Source of the DNA: Tubulanus polymorphus
Taxonomy: Eukaryota > Nemertea > Palaeonemertea > Tubulaniformes > Tubulanidae
Assembly (NCBI RefSeq): GCF_964204645.1
Contig: NC_134035.1
Location: forward strand, 9,238,501-9,302,500
DNA: 64,000 nt
Direction: 5' to 3'
Under the pieces are notes generated by a model. The model did no database searches. It saw nothing but the letters and a program-made list of their open reading frames with translations, and had not been told where the DNA came from. The translations under genes were made by a program, and so were the position numbers. Below, in pieces: positions 46,300 to 59,855 of the stretch. How positions within the stretch are numbered: position 1 is the first letter of the stretch; every line of letters starts with the position of its first letter.

Positions 46300-49200
46300 C
46301 AAGATGCCCTGGGCCGACTACGACTTGCTGGCTTTGGGCGCCAATGGGGTATTCGTAAATTGTATATTCCACTGACGCAAACAAAGCCCGTTTCGCGGCA
46401 TAAATGGTCTCAAAGTTATCATATCACTGAGATTGCAGCCTGCGCCTTATCAATTAGCTCAGCGCAAAAAGAGATCCCACTTTTCATGCACAGGGCCCGG
46501 TTCAGGGAGGCCGCGGCGGACCCGAGTCGAGAAAATTATGTAATTCATGAAACAATACTCTAAACTAGGTAACTTGAGAAATAAGAGTAGGAAAATTAAT
46601 TCATATCACGGCAGGGGCCCGCCGTTACTTCACTCAAGCACCTCAATTTGAATCTGTTCAGAATTTTCATTGATTATTGTTAATGGTCCGGCATCCGGTG
46701 TCAGTTGACTTCTAGGGTCATTCTCAAATTCCCGGCATCCCGAAGCAGTTCCCGGCCCCTGGAGTCGCCCTGCCCCAGGCTAGAACAATTCCAGTAGTGT
46801 AGCGTTTTGGTGCTGTTTCATAAATTTTAGAATTTCTCGAATTTAGAGTGGGTCGATTGTACGTACATCAAAGTCTTTTATCCTGCATTATGAGTTTTCC
46901 GGTTTGCTCGGCTACCCGTACCGGCGGGGTAGTCTAGAGAGGCCAATGAAATCTCCGGTTTGCTGAACTACCCCTCTTTGCGGGGATGCGGTATGCTGAT
47001 GTTTGATCTGACAGTTTCAAGTGGTTAATGGCTGTTTCAAGTGCTTACAACGATGCTTATTACTTCGTGGTACATGGTGGTTTAAAAAAAGATTTCATAA
47101 TAATACGCACACCGCGTGGGCTTCGTAGAAAGACCACTGCCTGTGGCCTTCCCAAATTTTAATCGTCCTGTCCGATTTGGTTTCGTCCAATTGAGAGACT
47201 GCCTTTTCCAATAAGGGCATTTTTGGATCACATCACTCAGGAAATGACTTGCACTTTTGGGCCTCTTCGTCGGTTCCACGTGTTTCATTTGAGCTATAGA
47301 CCACAATGGCGACACCATCATGGTCAGAAACTGACCAATTGAGATATCCCCGAGTCTTGAACACTTGACTTCGAATTTCGGAAATTTTTCAAGTCATGTT
47401 TGTTTTCAAACTACTGAAGAATCATTGCAAATTCATAAACTGACCATCACTGACCACCACTGACCAATTCAAACTCTTTGAATTTGAAAACGATATACCG
47501 CGTTATGGTGTCAAACTAGAAAGGATTCGCTATAGATATTGAGAATTCATGACCATCACTGACCAATTCATGCTTACCAATTAATTACTATCATATCATC
47601 GCCAACCTAACTAGAAATACCCTGATACTAATTTACTCTTTTAAAACTAATTCATTTAAAGAAGAATTGCCAGTTAAGGAGTTTGAGAGCAGTTTTGAAA
47701 GAGTTTGAGAATTTTCTCGGAATCCGGCCTGCAAATCGGTAAACAGTTCGTTCAGTCCGGCCGTTAAAAGTGTCTGGCCAGCGAGTATTATGTTAGTTCA
47801 CGTTTTCTCCGCTTTCGTTATACATAGGGGCAGCACTAGACGGTTCAGATCACTATTTTTTATAGTGGCGGGCTCGTTTCAAATGCGTTATTTAATGAAA
47901 CCATTCTCTTGATTAAAGGCTTTACAGCCACTTTTTGTAGACACGATTCTCACTTTTCTTTCATACGATCTTTGATTCGGAGTCTGTAGATGTTAATACA
48001 GTCCACGGGACGCCAATACAAAGGGGCCACCACGGCTTCCGCTCGAATCATCAAATCATCCCCGGAGGCTGGGTGATTTGATACGATTTGAAGAATGGTA
48101 GACTCACAAATTTGTTTCGAAAAACTGATATGAATATCAAAACTGAACGAGAAACCTGAAACTCATTCATAATAATTAATATTTTAAAAAGTGGGACAGT
48201 ATCTTGTCAGCCGTTTGTGGATCAACAGGCGTCAAATTCATCTGTGCTTTATCTTATTTGGGCTACACGTGAACTAGCAAATTATGATTAGGAAAATCGA
48301 ATTTGATTTGACAAGATAAAGTTCGCCTTGATTATTCAAACAAAAATTATTAAAATTTAGTAGTCTCTACTTCGCCCAGTGATCCCTCCACCAATTATAG
48401 TCAACTTACCAGACAGTTTTCAATAGTGAAAGATTTCAAATAATAACAAGGCTAAAAACCGCGAGTTTTAGTCATCATTGGTCGGTCGATTTTCTTCTCA
48501 TTTTACTTGGTTGGTTACTTTTGGTCGGTATCATGATTTACTTTTAATGGTTGTTACAATTTTGGTCGGTACTATTTTACTTTTGGTCGGTATTAGACGG
48601 CTTTTGGTTGGTATCAGACGGCTTTATCAGTATTGGACGGTTTTGATGCAATAAATTCTGAATTGAAGTGGAAATTCACCCTTGATGGCTATAGTGACAA
48701 TCAAAAAAATTTCGCAATTACTCTTCGGCAGCAACATTCGCTTCTAACCGGTCAACAAGTGTCAGTGTGTCCGGTTTAAAGTGTTTAACTGTATTGCCTG
48801 ATATAATCGATTATCATATTTTGCGGACGTACTCGTCTCCGCACCATGTTGGTGGGAATATAGGGTTGAAAAAAGAGGTGGATTGCAAGATAACAAAAAA
48901 CCACTGACTGGTGAACTAATTAAGTTCAGAGAAGCTAATTAACTAACAAAAAGAGACTCCAATTATATTTACTCTCATACAACAATTATACAAAATGCCA
49001 GGTTTGTGCTTGAGGAATTATAACTTAAGTTCCTCAAACACGTGGACTGATTTCAAAAACAATCCAATCATGGACATATAAACAATAAACTAGAGCTTAT
49101 ACGTCCACGGTCCAACGAGCAATTATCTAATAGATAACTGCTCGTAGGTCAAACCATAGACCATCTAAAACAGAAACGTCTATGGCCCACAACCATGGAC

Positions 49201-52200
49201 TCTAAACTGTGAGGGTCCATGGCTCCCCGCACTAAAACCAGAGATAAACCTGGCCAAATACTCTGGAAAGCGTAAGATTTTAAGTTATCAATCTGATTTA
49301 CATTTTTACTCTTTAAAGTTGACCCAGCCGGCCGCCTTTCTACATAAGGCCTTACATTACTTTTTCATGATCAAGTTTACCATAACAGACCCGGCAGATG
49401 GAAATGAACTGATTACAAATTTCATTTATCTATGAAATGACCCGGCCGATCAGGAAAAACAAGATATCATTTTTAGCCTTATAATGACTTAGATTATCCA
49501 GGGAGGTGATAATCCCACCTCCCTGGATTATCCAAAATATAAAATTACTAGCTTTTAATATCACATATGCTACATCATGGAAGGTATTTCAAGGTTTTAT
49601 TTACCAAAAACATTTCCACTGCAACTGATACAATTTGAATCAATAGGAAAATAACAATATTGAACAAAGAATTGTTAACTTCGATCCATTAAACATCGAC
49701 AATTGGGACTAGTCTGAATGTCTAAGACTATTAATTTGACAATTCATGTAGTCACTCGCCGGGCATAAGTGACACTTGGCTATTTCATGAAATATGAAGC
49801 ATTCAATCATATCAACTATACTAATTACAATGTAAGAGAGATTTAGGATATTCTGTTTATACATAAAACTGCATAACATATCTCCAAAATGTAAACATTA
49901 AACTGGACATAAAACAATTTCACTCTCTCAAATAATCAATCTCTAGTTTCATTTCATTAACATTGTTTTTACAGGAAAACTGAAATTTTGTATCATGTAA
50001 TTTCTACAAATGGGTGAACTCAGAGATAAAACCTACGGATTCACTCTGGATAGTTGAGATTAAGCTAATCAATCTTTATTTTCATTTTCATTAACATTAT
50101 TTAACAAAATAATTAAAGTTTTTCCAACTTTGCCCAAGATTTTCAAACATTATCAACGTTATTTTCTACACATTGTTACGTTTAATGCAAAGAATTTTGA
50201 AGGTTTTTTAATTAAGATATATTGAGTATCATCGTATAGATATTTCATCTATCCATGTAAATTACAAATAACAGATCACTGAGATATCTACAATTATAAC
50301 TTTTTCGATATTTGAAATGCAGGGTCCGATCTAAGCACTTGTCCGATTGCCCGGGACAAGTATATTCTCATCAGGGCAAGTAGGTTATCATTATCACTTG
50401 TCCCCCGGGCCAGTGCAATTTTATGTCACAAAGCTTTTTTCCCACTCAATACAACGAACACCAATCGGACTGCCTGTGAAGGGCAAGTATTTTTGGAGGG
50501 GCAAGCGAAATTTCAGATATGCTTGCTCCCGGGCAAGTGGCTTTCATTCCTTAGATCGGACCCTGAAATGCTTCTTGTGCAGATTTGAATCAGGCCCATA
50601 TATGCACCATGCACATGGTCTAGTGCCTTAATTCTAAGCACAGCCAGCTGGCTAGTACTGGATCCTCCATAACCATATAGTGCACGTAAAACCTGTCCAA
50701 CATTGTATGTAGGAGTTATGAAAAATAAATAAACTTTATATAGACATTGTAAAACCGACAATCAAAACAGGACAATTTACTTATCAACACTGTTCATAAA
50801 TCCTCATTTATAAAAAGTACTGCTCCACTTTATTTGATAGGACCTCAGTTTGGTAGTTGCTATAAACTTAACTAAACAATTGATAAGTTTCACCATGAAT
50901 AATGAACACGTATGTGTCGTTTTATTCTCATGACAATAATCATACCTTGCTAAATGACAGATATGTACTCGAGGAATTATTATGCAAGTTCCTTGTTAAC
51001 AAATGAACTGTATTTTAAAAACAGTGTAACAAGCATTCAAACTAGAGACAAAGTCACCCTGGGAAGCTTAGAATTAACTTAACGTTCTAAATTTCATTTG
51101 CGTTAACATCATTTTTACTAGACAACTAGAATTTTCGCTGCACCTTGTCTTAAATAAAGATTTTCAAACATTATCAGTTCGCTCATTTAATACAACGCTA
51201 TTTCAGGGTAAACATGACAATAATTTTACTATCGATAACTAATCACGTTTATAGCTGTTTAACATTCTTTCTAAAAAAGAGTAAAATGTATCTCCCAGAT
51301 ATTATCCCTAAAACAATTAACAGTAACAGCAGTGACAGGGTGTGATACATAGGTAAAGGACGGGTGATCTTTCATCAGTTATTTGAAGCATTCTATCGAA
51401 ACAGATATTTGTTAGTGTGTTTGGTTTAGTTAAGGTTTTTGGTTATTTGTTTTTTTTATTATTACTGAGTCGATAGAACGCTTAAAACAACAACAGAAAA
51501 GATCTCAAGAGGTTGGGAAACACGGAGAAGGTTGTACTATGAAAGAAGAACCTTTAATAATTAGATTGAGTTGATTACAAAAAATTCCTGATGATGAAGG
51601 CCTATATTAACTAATTGTTTGTTTGTTTTGTTTATTTTTTCATTACTTTATAATTTCATTTGTTTTTTTTTATATAATTTATTTTGTAGTTTTTATCTAT
51701 TTTTTAAAATTATGTTCTCTGTATTTTGTACTATTTATTACTATTTACATCATCAGGAATTTTTTAGCGGTGAAATTATGGCCTCACTTAAAAAAGTGCT
51801 ACAAATTCACTGCTGCACCTAAATAATCACTTCCTAATTAAACATCCCGATTTGAAGTAAAGTGATCATTGAAAGCCACTCAACCTTATGATATGAATGA
51901 CGATGAAAGAAGTTAAAACAGCTATAAACAAAATCAAAACAATCAAAATCATTGCTGGCCATTATTATTTATTCCTTTATATTACATTATTCCTAGTATT
52001 ACCTCTCATACCTCTGTGGATACAATGTACTACGATATATGTTTCATATAACTAGCTAGGATCACCTACATGGAAGCACAATGCTAAAACTCCAGTGAAA
52101 ATCGAGATATTCTACTCATTAGTCAAATCGCTTTAATGGGCCTTAAAATTATGGCATCAAAAATACATCGACACTTTGGTATATTAACTTATTATTTGTA

Positions 52201-52959
52201 CACAGAACACTGCCTAATATTATATGGTTTCCTTAACTATACGTGTTGATATTCGAGGGGCGTAGCCAGTTTGTACTGAAGGCCCGGCCCTTCACTTTTT
52301 GGCCAAGGAATCATTTTCAAAACATCTTTATTCAAAACCCATTAACTTGTTAGGCGAGTTTAGGACTAATAACGTACCAACTTCCTTTATTGCGTTTAAA
52401 AGTTGCAACTGTCTAACTGACTACGCTCTCCCTTTTCAACATTAAGGCTATGCAAATCATTAATTTATTTTCACTCTCAGGAAATATAAAATGAATCACT
52501 ATTTCTAAGATTAATCGAATAAAGACCAATGAAGTATGTCATTATTACAAATCATTCTCAACTATGTTTAACTAAGGATGAAGACTATCTGAACTATCCT
52601 GTTTCATATCTCAGTTTAGGAGTATTTCAACCGACTTACGAGTCAAACCCAGACGCTGAACGGGATCAATACCATGAATTAATGGAGCGTAAATTTTATG
52701 AGATTCCAAGAAGGAACTTTAAGGACATGACTCCTCTGTTTACAAACCGAATTCAAATTATTCAAATATGAATAGTTCCTTCTCAGACCCAGAGCCCTAA
52801 TTATCTAACTTCAATTTTCAATTATCAACATTAAAACTATTTCTTCAGTTTATTCCGCTCCTTCAAATAGACAGTGACTTTTGTAAACCCATGTTACCCA
52901 TCAGACTAGTTTGTAAAAAAGTAATACGCAAAATAAATCAATACTTTACATATTCTATG
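46300..52959. other. Long AT-rich region without a recognised gene
   Basis: Contains the MITE at 50320 and a palindrome at 49115. Degenerate CTGACCATCACTGACCA repeats lie at 47440-47570, and TTTTGGTCGGTA repeats at 48480-48650. Short frames occur, for example an 80-residue one at 52529-52771 on the plus strand, but I recognise none of them. Confidence 0.5.
50320..50565. mobile_element. hAT-like MITE, 246 bp, CAGGGTCCGATCTAAG ends
   Basis: Left CAGGGTCCGATCTAAG and right TTAGATCGGACCCTG are near-perfect inverted repeats. GAAATGC is repeated on both flanks and overlaps the terminal base, as expected for a target duplication. The interior has several GGGCAAGT/ACTTGTCC inverted pieces. The sharp ends suggest a young insertion. 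Confidence 0.7.
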
Positions 52960-53150
52960 CTGCTGCTCCTGAATAAGTGTTTATAAGATATGCATTGTCT
53001 GTGCTGCTCCTGAACAAGTGTTTATAAGATACGCATTGTCTGTGCTGCTCCTGAACAAGTGTTTATAAGATATGCATTGTCTGTGCTGCTACTGAATAAC
53101 TGTTCACAATATATTTACATGTCTCTGCCGCTCCTGAATAATTGTTTATA
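52960..53150. repeat. 41-bp tandem repeat, about 4.5 copies
   Basis: Unit GTGCTGCTCCTGAACAAGTG then TTTATAAGATACGCATTGTCT; the third and fourth copies decay toward the right. Confidence 0.75.
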
Positions 53151-53936
53151 TATACTGGTAACACACGCGTTGTCTCTTCTCCACCTATTGTAGAAGAAAT
53201 CCGTCATTGGGCGATAAACCGCTGCTGGCTAAATTTCTCCTCTGGACTTCTAGGCCTATGCAGTCGAATTCAAGATGGTTCTTCTGTGGTAGTTGATGAT
53301 TTCAATTCAAGATGGAATCTTCTGTTGGCTATTCTAATCAGTACATTTTTCACCAGTACATCTTAGGCTGAGCATTTTCTTATAGATGTGATTAAGCTGA
53401 AATGAATAAAAGAAGATATCCTGTAATTATACAATATCTTACAATATACACAATTCTTCATATACCATTAATAATAATAAATTCCATGTACCGTAAATCA
53501 ATTTCATTTAGAATTAATCGCAATAATTCCATCTATATTAAGTTACCTTTTATGATTGCTGGGTTGATGATTTTGATTCTAGTTGGCTGTGCGCTGTTCC
53601 AGTTGGTCGATTTTGGACGAGTAATTGATCTCAAGCTGGGTTTTTCATATAGTTGAAATTTAGCTGCAATGATTAAAAGAAGTTATCCTGTAATGACAAG
53701 TTTTTTCAATGAGAATTCATCGCAATAATTCCATCTATATTAAGTAACCTTTTATGATTGCTGGGTTTGTTATCGGCGTGGATCATCTGAGTTGATTGGT
53801 TGATGATTTGATTCTAGTTGGCTGCGCGCTGTTCCAGTTGGTCGATTTTGGATGAGTTGATCTCAAGCTGGGTTTTCTATATAGTTGAAATTTAGCTGCA
53901 ATGAATAAAAGAAGGTATCCTGTAATCAGGGGCGGA

Positions 53937-54227
53937 TCTAGAGCCCAATTTAGGGGGGCACGTAATAAATGTAGCTATGATGATACTGTATTGACACCGA
54001 GCGGAGTAGGCGCGGGACGTTCCTACCTTTCGCGTCACAGAGGCAAAGCCCCTGTGGGGGGGACCCCCAGAAAATTTTGGAAATTTAACTCCGTTTTGGG
54101 GCCATTTCCTGCATTCTGAGGCAAGAATCCATGACAAATACTACACAGCCAGGCGTTAATATTAGGCGAGTGGCGGGAGGTAGGTCCAAAAAAACGATCT
54201 TCACTTAAAGGAGGGAGGGGGCGCCTG
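53937..54227. mobile_element. hAT-like MITE inside the 232-bp array, copy 1 (right end shortened)
   Basis: Starts CAGGGGCGGATCTAGAGCCC and ends GGCGCCTG; GTAAT flanks both sides. The distal GCCCCTCTCCCTAGATCCGC segment of the right end, present in copy 2, is lost. Confidence 0.65.
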
Positions 54228-54699
54228 GTAATGACAAATTTATTCAATTAGAATTTATCGCAATAATTCCATCTATATTAAGTAACCTTTTATGATTGCT
54301 GGGTTCGTTATCGGCGTGGATCATCTAAGTTGATCGGTTGATGATTTGATTCTAGCTGGCTGTGCGCTGTTCCAGTTGGTCGATTTTGGACGAGTAGTTG
54401 ATCTCAAGCTGGGTTTTCCATATAGTTGAAATTTAGCTGCAATGATTAAAAGAAGTTATCCTGTAATGACAAGTTTTTTCAATGAGAATTTTTCGCAATA
54501 ATTCCGTCTATATTAAGTTACCTTTTATGATTGCTGGGTTCGTTATCGGCGTGGATCATCTGAGTTGATTGGTTGATGATTTGATTCTAGTTGGCTGCGC
54601 GCTGTTCCAGTTGGTCGATTTTGGATGAGTTGATCTCAAGCTGGGTTTTTCATATTGTTGAAATTTAGCTGCAATGAATAAAAGAAGGTATCCTGTAAT

Positions 54700-55036
54700 C
54701 AGGGGCAGATCTAGAGCCCAATTTAGGGGGGGGGGGGGGGGGGCGCGTAATAAATGTAGCTATGATGATACTGTATTGACACCGAGCGGAGTAGGCGCGG
54801 GACGTTCCTACCTTTTGCGTCGCAGACGCGAAGCCCCTGTGGGGGGGACCCCCAGAAAATTTTGGAAATTTAACTCCGTTTTGGCGCCATTTCCTGCATT
54901 CTGAGGCAAGAATTCATGACAAATACTACACAGCGAGGCGTTAATATTAGGCGAGTGGCGGGAGGTCGGTCCAAAAAAACGATCTTCACTTAAAGGAGGG
55001 AGGGGGCCCGGGCCCCTCTCCCTAGATCCGCGCCTG
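54700..55036. mobile_element. hAT-like MITE inside the 232-bp array, copy 2 (full ends)
   Basis: Starts CAGGGGCAGATCTAGAGCCC, ends CTAGATCCGCGCCTG, giving inverted ends of about 15 bp. Same GTAAT flanks and same position in the host unit as copy 1, so it probably arose by duplication of an already interrupted unit. Confidence 0.65.
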
Positions 55037-55237
55037 GTAATGACAAATTTATTCAATTAGAATTTATCGCAATAATTCCATCTATATTAAGTTACCTTTT
55101 ATGATTGCTGGGTTCGTTATTGGCGTGGATCATCTAAGTTGATTGGTTGATGATTTTTATTCTAGTTGGCTGTGCGCTGTTCCAGTTGGTCGATTTTGGA
55201 CTAGTAGTTGATCTCAAGCTGGGTTTTCTATATAGTT

Positions 55238-58200
55238 GAAATTTAGCTGCAATGATTAAAAGAAGTTATCCTGTAATGACAAGTTTTTTCAATGAGAATT
55301 TATCGCAATAATTCCATCTATATTAAGTTACCTTTTATGATTGCCGGGTTCATTATCGGCGAGGGTCTCCTATGTTGGTTGTCTAATTTTACATATTTTT
55401 TTCAAATAACTTTTTTTCTGCCTAATTTAATACATTGAGATTTTGGAAATAACTATATTTTACAATATTTGGTTATTTTTTCATGTAAATAGTCCGAAAA
55501 TTTACAAGGTTGAATAATTTTGTCTAAGTTTTTTACATTTCATGGGTCTTTTTTTTCATGTAAATAGTCCGAAAGTTTACAAGGTTTAAAAATTTCGTCT
55601 AACTTTAATTTTTTTGGTCGTTTTCACCGTTCGAATAGTCGAAGCACATAAGCGATTGATTGGGGTTAACTTTTTTTCTGCTAATTTAATACATTGAGAT
55701 TTTTGAAATAACTATATTTTACAATATCTGGTCTTTTTTTATGTAAATAGTCCGAAAGTTTACAAGGTTGAAAAATTTTGTCTATTTTTATATTCAAAAT
55801 CAGAAATCAAAGTACAGATATAGTTGTGTGATCGGGGTCGATTTTACATAAATTTTGTTTTCTTAAAAACCAAGCACATAATTGGAAAATCCGGTTCCGG
55901 TTCATTCAATTAATCTTCCAACCAGTCTGAACCGGCAGGCGACTGATTGGGGTCAATTAAGTTGACTGCCTATTTTAATACATCAAGATTTGGAATATCT
56001 ATATCACAAGGTTGAAGATCACTTTGTACATTTTATGACTAGTTGATGAATAGTATAGCTGAAAAAAGAGCAAAATCTTGTGAGCAGAAAATCCTTTCGA
56101 ATATCACTGATCATGATTAACATGTCAATTCATGCATATATATATATATATATAAGATCAGCAATGTGGACCGGAAAGTAGATTTTGATAATAGTCAATT
56201 ATTAAACAATTCAAGTAATTAATCTATTCATTCTAGATATCTGATATTGATTATTATAGTTTAACAACAATTCGGGTAAAGCATCTCTAGCTATCTTGAG
56301 GAATACCAGAGTTACAGCAAATTTAATAATGCATAATAAATCTGTTCAAATTTTTTTTGTACTGTAGTTTCTCTTCTTCTATCTTCAGAAATTCTTGATG
56401 TTTTTCTTCCATGGGTGCTAAACACCCAGCGGCCAGTAGACTTTTATTAAAACCCAGGCCCATCATATAATGCAAACTTGCTAGTAATATTGCCCCCTAT
56501 ATACATTTCGATTGTCAGCTTAACCATGTTCATATTATCAAATTAACTTTATCGTCAATTAATAAACTTTTAGAGATATGTTTTCTACCCACAGATGGTG
56601 ACATCTGTGCCCAGTGAATCGTATTCTCATAAATTTCAGTAATTCTAAATATTGCACGTAAAATATATACAATGATCTTGTAATTATGATAATATAACTA
56701 ACTAGAGTGAGTGCGCTGCCAGCATTGAGCACACTGATCCTATAAGCAACATGGTTCTACAGATTTAAGAAACCTTGAATCATCCCCACACCTTGACAAA
56801 TCCAGAATTCTGCAAAGCCTTAATGATTTAATTAATCCAACGCACACGAGACAGAGTTAAAACACACCCTGTATAGGGTATAGGCCTAAACCAATAGTTA
56901 ATTATACAGTTGTCTTATCAACCCATATGGTTTGGATTTGAGCACTTTTACCTTATATGAAGATGCTGAGTTAATCTTTATCGTAGATACCTAATAAATC
57001 AATTATGTCCTAGCTATAATTAAAATTGTCTCGGACGATAATTTATTTGGGGCTTGAAATTTCTACACGAGAAGAATTTCAGATCCGGTATAAATTTGAA
57101 TTCATCATTATTTCAACTGCTAATTTTGCATCAGAGCTTTTGATACCTAGCTTAACGAACCCAGAATTCCCCAAAACCTTACTGATTCAACAGATCCCTC
57201 ACACATGTGGCCCAGTTAGACACAGACAACATTGCACGATACAGTTGTCTCATCCACTGCGCTATTTTCTAAATAATTTTCACTTAAATTCATTATATTG
57301 AATTAATTTTAACTAATTATATACATATCTAAGCGATCCGTTAATTAGTCATCATACTAGCTACGTACATCTTAATTCAGTCAACAATATTAATATTTAT
57401 ATGGAGCCTGAAAATCTACACGAGTAGAATTTCAGATGTGGTGAATTCATCACTATTTGAATTCATCAGAAATTAAGATAAAAGCACATTTTTAGTGGTA
57501 AATTAGAAATTCCCTTATAGCCGAATTGCTTTGTAATCTTTAGTTCTTTTATATCTTTTACAGTACACTGTGTATAAGGATCGAAAGACCTTGTTATGAC
57601 CGGACCTCCCTGGTGCGGTGCAAGACATGATGCTGGAATATAGTTTGAAGGAGAGGGGTTAGTAAAAGAGAGCTATCAGCAAGAGGAATAAGACCTAAGT
57701 TAAGGATATCCTGTCAGATTAAGGCTCTCAATCTGACATACACAGTGAAACTGAAATATTCTCCCTTCCAAATTCAGGAATGAATTTTTGCATGTACAGA
57801 TTTGTTATATCTCCCTTCGATCAGAAGTAAATCTGCGTTAAATGAATTTGGCAATACGTATCAAAACTTATACAGCTGTATGACGACACAATAGGTTCAC
57901 TTTAGATACAGATAAATAATTAATTTGCTCAGATACACATGTATCAGCTACATTTTAAATGTCAATGGACTTGAATCAAAAATAATTTCAAATAACAATT
58001 GAATTAACCTTAATTGTAGATATCTAAGTAATATGTAATTCATCTAAGCTATATTCTAATTGTCAGTTAATAAACTATATCTATTATGCGTCACTTGACA
58101 CACAGTAGGCCTATGGCTTTTAGATATCATTTGAATCAGTAAGGTTTTGGTAAATTTTGGCAATATTGAAGAGCACGACCAGTCGCCGTAAGTGCGGCAG

Positions 58201-58438
58201 TTGGAAATATAAATACTGATCAGTCGATGAGACTGATTCACTTATTATATAGATATGCTCAAATATACATATATCAGCGATATCTCAATTGTCAGTTTAA
58301 TGATATTTATAATGGACCTGTATCACATATAAATTATTTCATACATAGCATATAAATAGTTTTTGATCTTACATGAAATATTAAATTCATCTTAATTGTG
58401 GATATCTAAGCCATTGGTTAATGAGCAATTTTTCCTAG
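55238..58438. repeat. Direct duplication, first copy (over 3 kb)
   Basis: Nearly identical to 60964-64000, with an offset of 5562 bp over most of its length (for example 57026 matches 62588). This copy has about 160 bp extra near 55570-55740, an internal repeat of CATGTAAATAGTCCGAAAGT sequence. No convincing gene inside. Confidence 0.85.
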
Positions 58439-59200
58439 CTATATATATGATGATTGTCAGTTAAACAATAATCATAGCCCAAAACAAGGCACAGAGTATT
58501 GCTGTGGGGAATGATTTGGATTAATTAAAGATTTCTTTATTCTAGATTTATCAAAGTGCTGAAACCTAATCACAGTTTCTAAAAAGACCCGCAGTCCATA
58601 GTTTTCCCCATATATATTACACCAGATCTCGATAGAGCCCTAGACAATATTTTATACATCTTTCCCCCAGAAATTCATTAATGTAATGGGTAAAGCAGCA
58701 TATAATATATACTGTAAAGTGCCCGAATGTTTATAAATGACATATGTATCAATATATTATTTGTAAAAAAATCTATTAACCGACGATAAAGTTTAATTGA
58801 TGTATATCTTTACTAGTAAAGCCAGCCTAATGGGGCCCTAAAATATCTACACCTGAAGAATTTCTCGTCAAACATTATAAGATACTGAATGATTGCTAGT
58901 ATCTAAGCGATTGGTTAATTAGTAAATTGTCCTATCTATATCTTGATTGTCAGTTAAACAAGCCATATGAGGCCTGACATATCTACGGTATATTCGGAAA
59001 ATTTCACATAAGATATTGAATTTACCTTACAAATTACCTGTACATACTTAAAAAATCTTTTAATCAATAACTGACCAATCTACCTTTAATTATCAGACCA
59101 AAGAATATTCCAGGGACCTCACTCAATCATTTCGTCTAATATTGTAAATATTCAAGCAATCATTGCCCTAGCTATATTTCAATAAACTTTTAACAATATA
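56480..59200. repeat. Old diverged AT-rich tandem repeats
   Basis: The block TTAATTGTAGATATCTAAG, then GTTAATGAGTAATT, CTAGCTATAT, ATTGTCAGTTAA and TCTACACGAGAAGAATTTCA recurs in diverged form near 56510, 56970, 57310, 58005, 58385, 58890 and 59130, at intervals of roughly 150-700 bp. No reading frame is kept. Confidence 0.55.
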
Positions 59201-59349
59201 CCGGCCATAGAGCTTCAATAAAGTAGTGCGGAGATCAGCGTCTGTATCCTCACCAGTGCCTATGCATTCTACCCCGGATATGAACAAGAAAATTAATTTT
59301 AGAAAATTATTTGACGCCTGCGAAAAAAATGTATAATTTCTGGGCTAAG

Positions 59350-59855
59350 CTCATGTGGAATTGCAAATTTGAAATCGATGTTTTAAGAAATTTGGGGAAT
59401 AATGAGATTTGGCGATTGGGTAGATGATACAGCGGGTCTTCGACTCTAGTAGTGGTTTAAATATTTTTATTGAAAATTCTCAATAATTGATCGCGAACTT
59501 GCGACCGACTTCATTTACTTATGCCTCTTAGCTGGTCTGCAACTTCATTGCCTCCATGGTTGAAGAACGAGCTCTTCTGATGTCTGCTTCATCATGACTT
59601 CGAGCATATCGTGTGGCCTAGCCAGCCGGCCCGGGCCACGGGTTTGGCTGTCACTCGATATCCTAGAGTCTTGAGTCTGGGTGGGTTGAAGTAGACATTG
59701 TCATTTAAAATAACATGCTTATGTTGTTCTGTATGAATTACCCGTGTGTCATGTATGTTGTATTAATTTATTTTAAAATTTGTATTTATTGAATTTGGGA
59801 ATTTTATCCCGAAATTTCAATGTAATAAGGATCAATAAAGAATTGAATTGAGTTG
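59350..59855 (+). mobile_element. Possible LINE 3' end with (GAATT)n tail
   Basis: A unique GC-richer stretch (GGCCCGGGCCACGGGTTTGG at about 59627) is followed by a T-rich region ending AATAAGGATCAATAAAGAATTGAATTGAG. No coding domain remains. Confidence 0.35.

Larger units (their letters stand above)
53397..55370. repeat. Tandem array of 232-bp units, about seven copies
   Basis: Units start at GAAATTTAGCTGCAATGA (53655, 53887, 54428, 54660, 55238). Each contains CTATATTAAGTAACCTTTTA, TTCCAGTTGGTCGATTTTGG and GATCTCAAGCTGGGTTTT. Spacing is 232 bp where uninterrupted and 541-578 bp where a MITE sits inside. Two to three more units lie at 60627-61080. Confidence 0.85.

Noticed and set aside
53892-55056. 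Several frames sharing a GVPPTGA-like motif
   Set aside because: All lie in the two hAT-like MITE copies of the 232-bp array.
57026-57301. A 91-aa frame found identically at 62588-62863
   Set aside because: Identity only reflects the recent duplication; it begins with a TTG rather than ATG and has no recognisable domain.
58056-58241. A 61-aa minus-strand frame repeated at 63623-63808
   Set aside because: Also carried by the duplication; AT-rich, no family resemblance.
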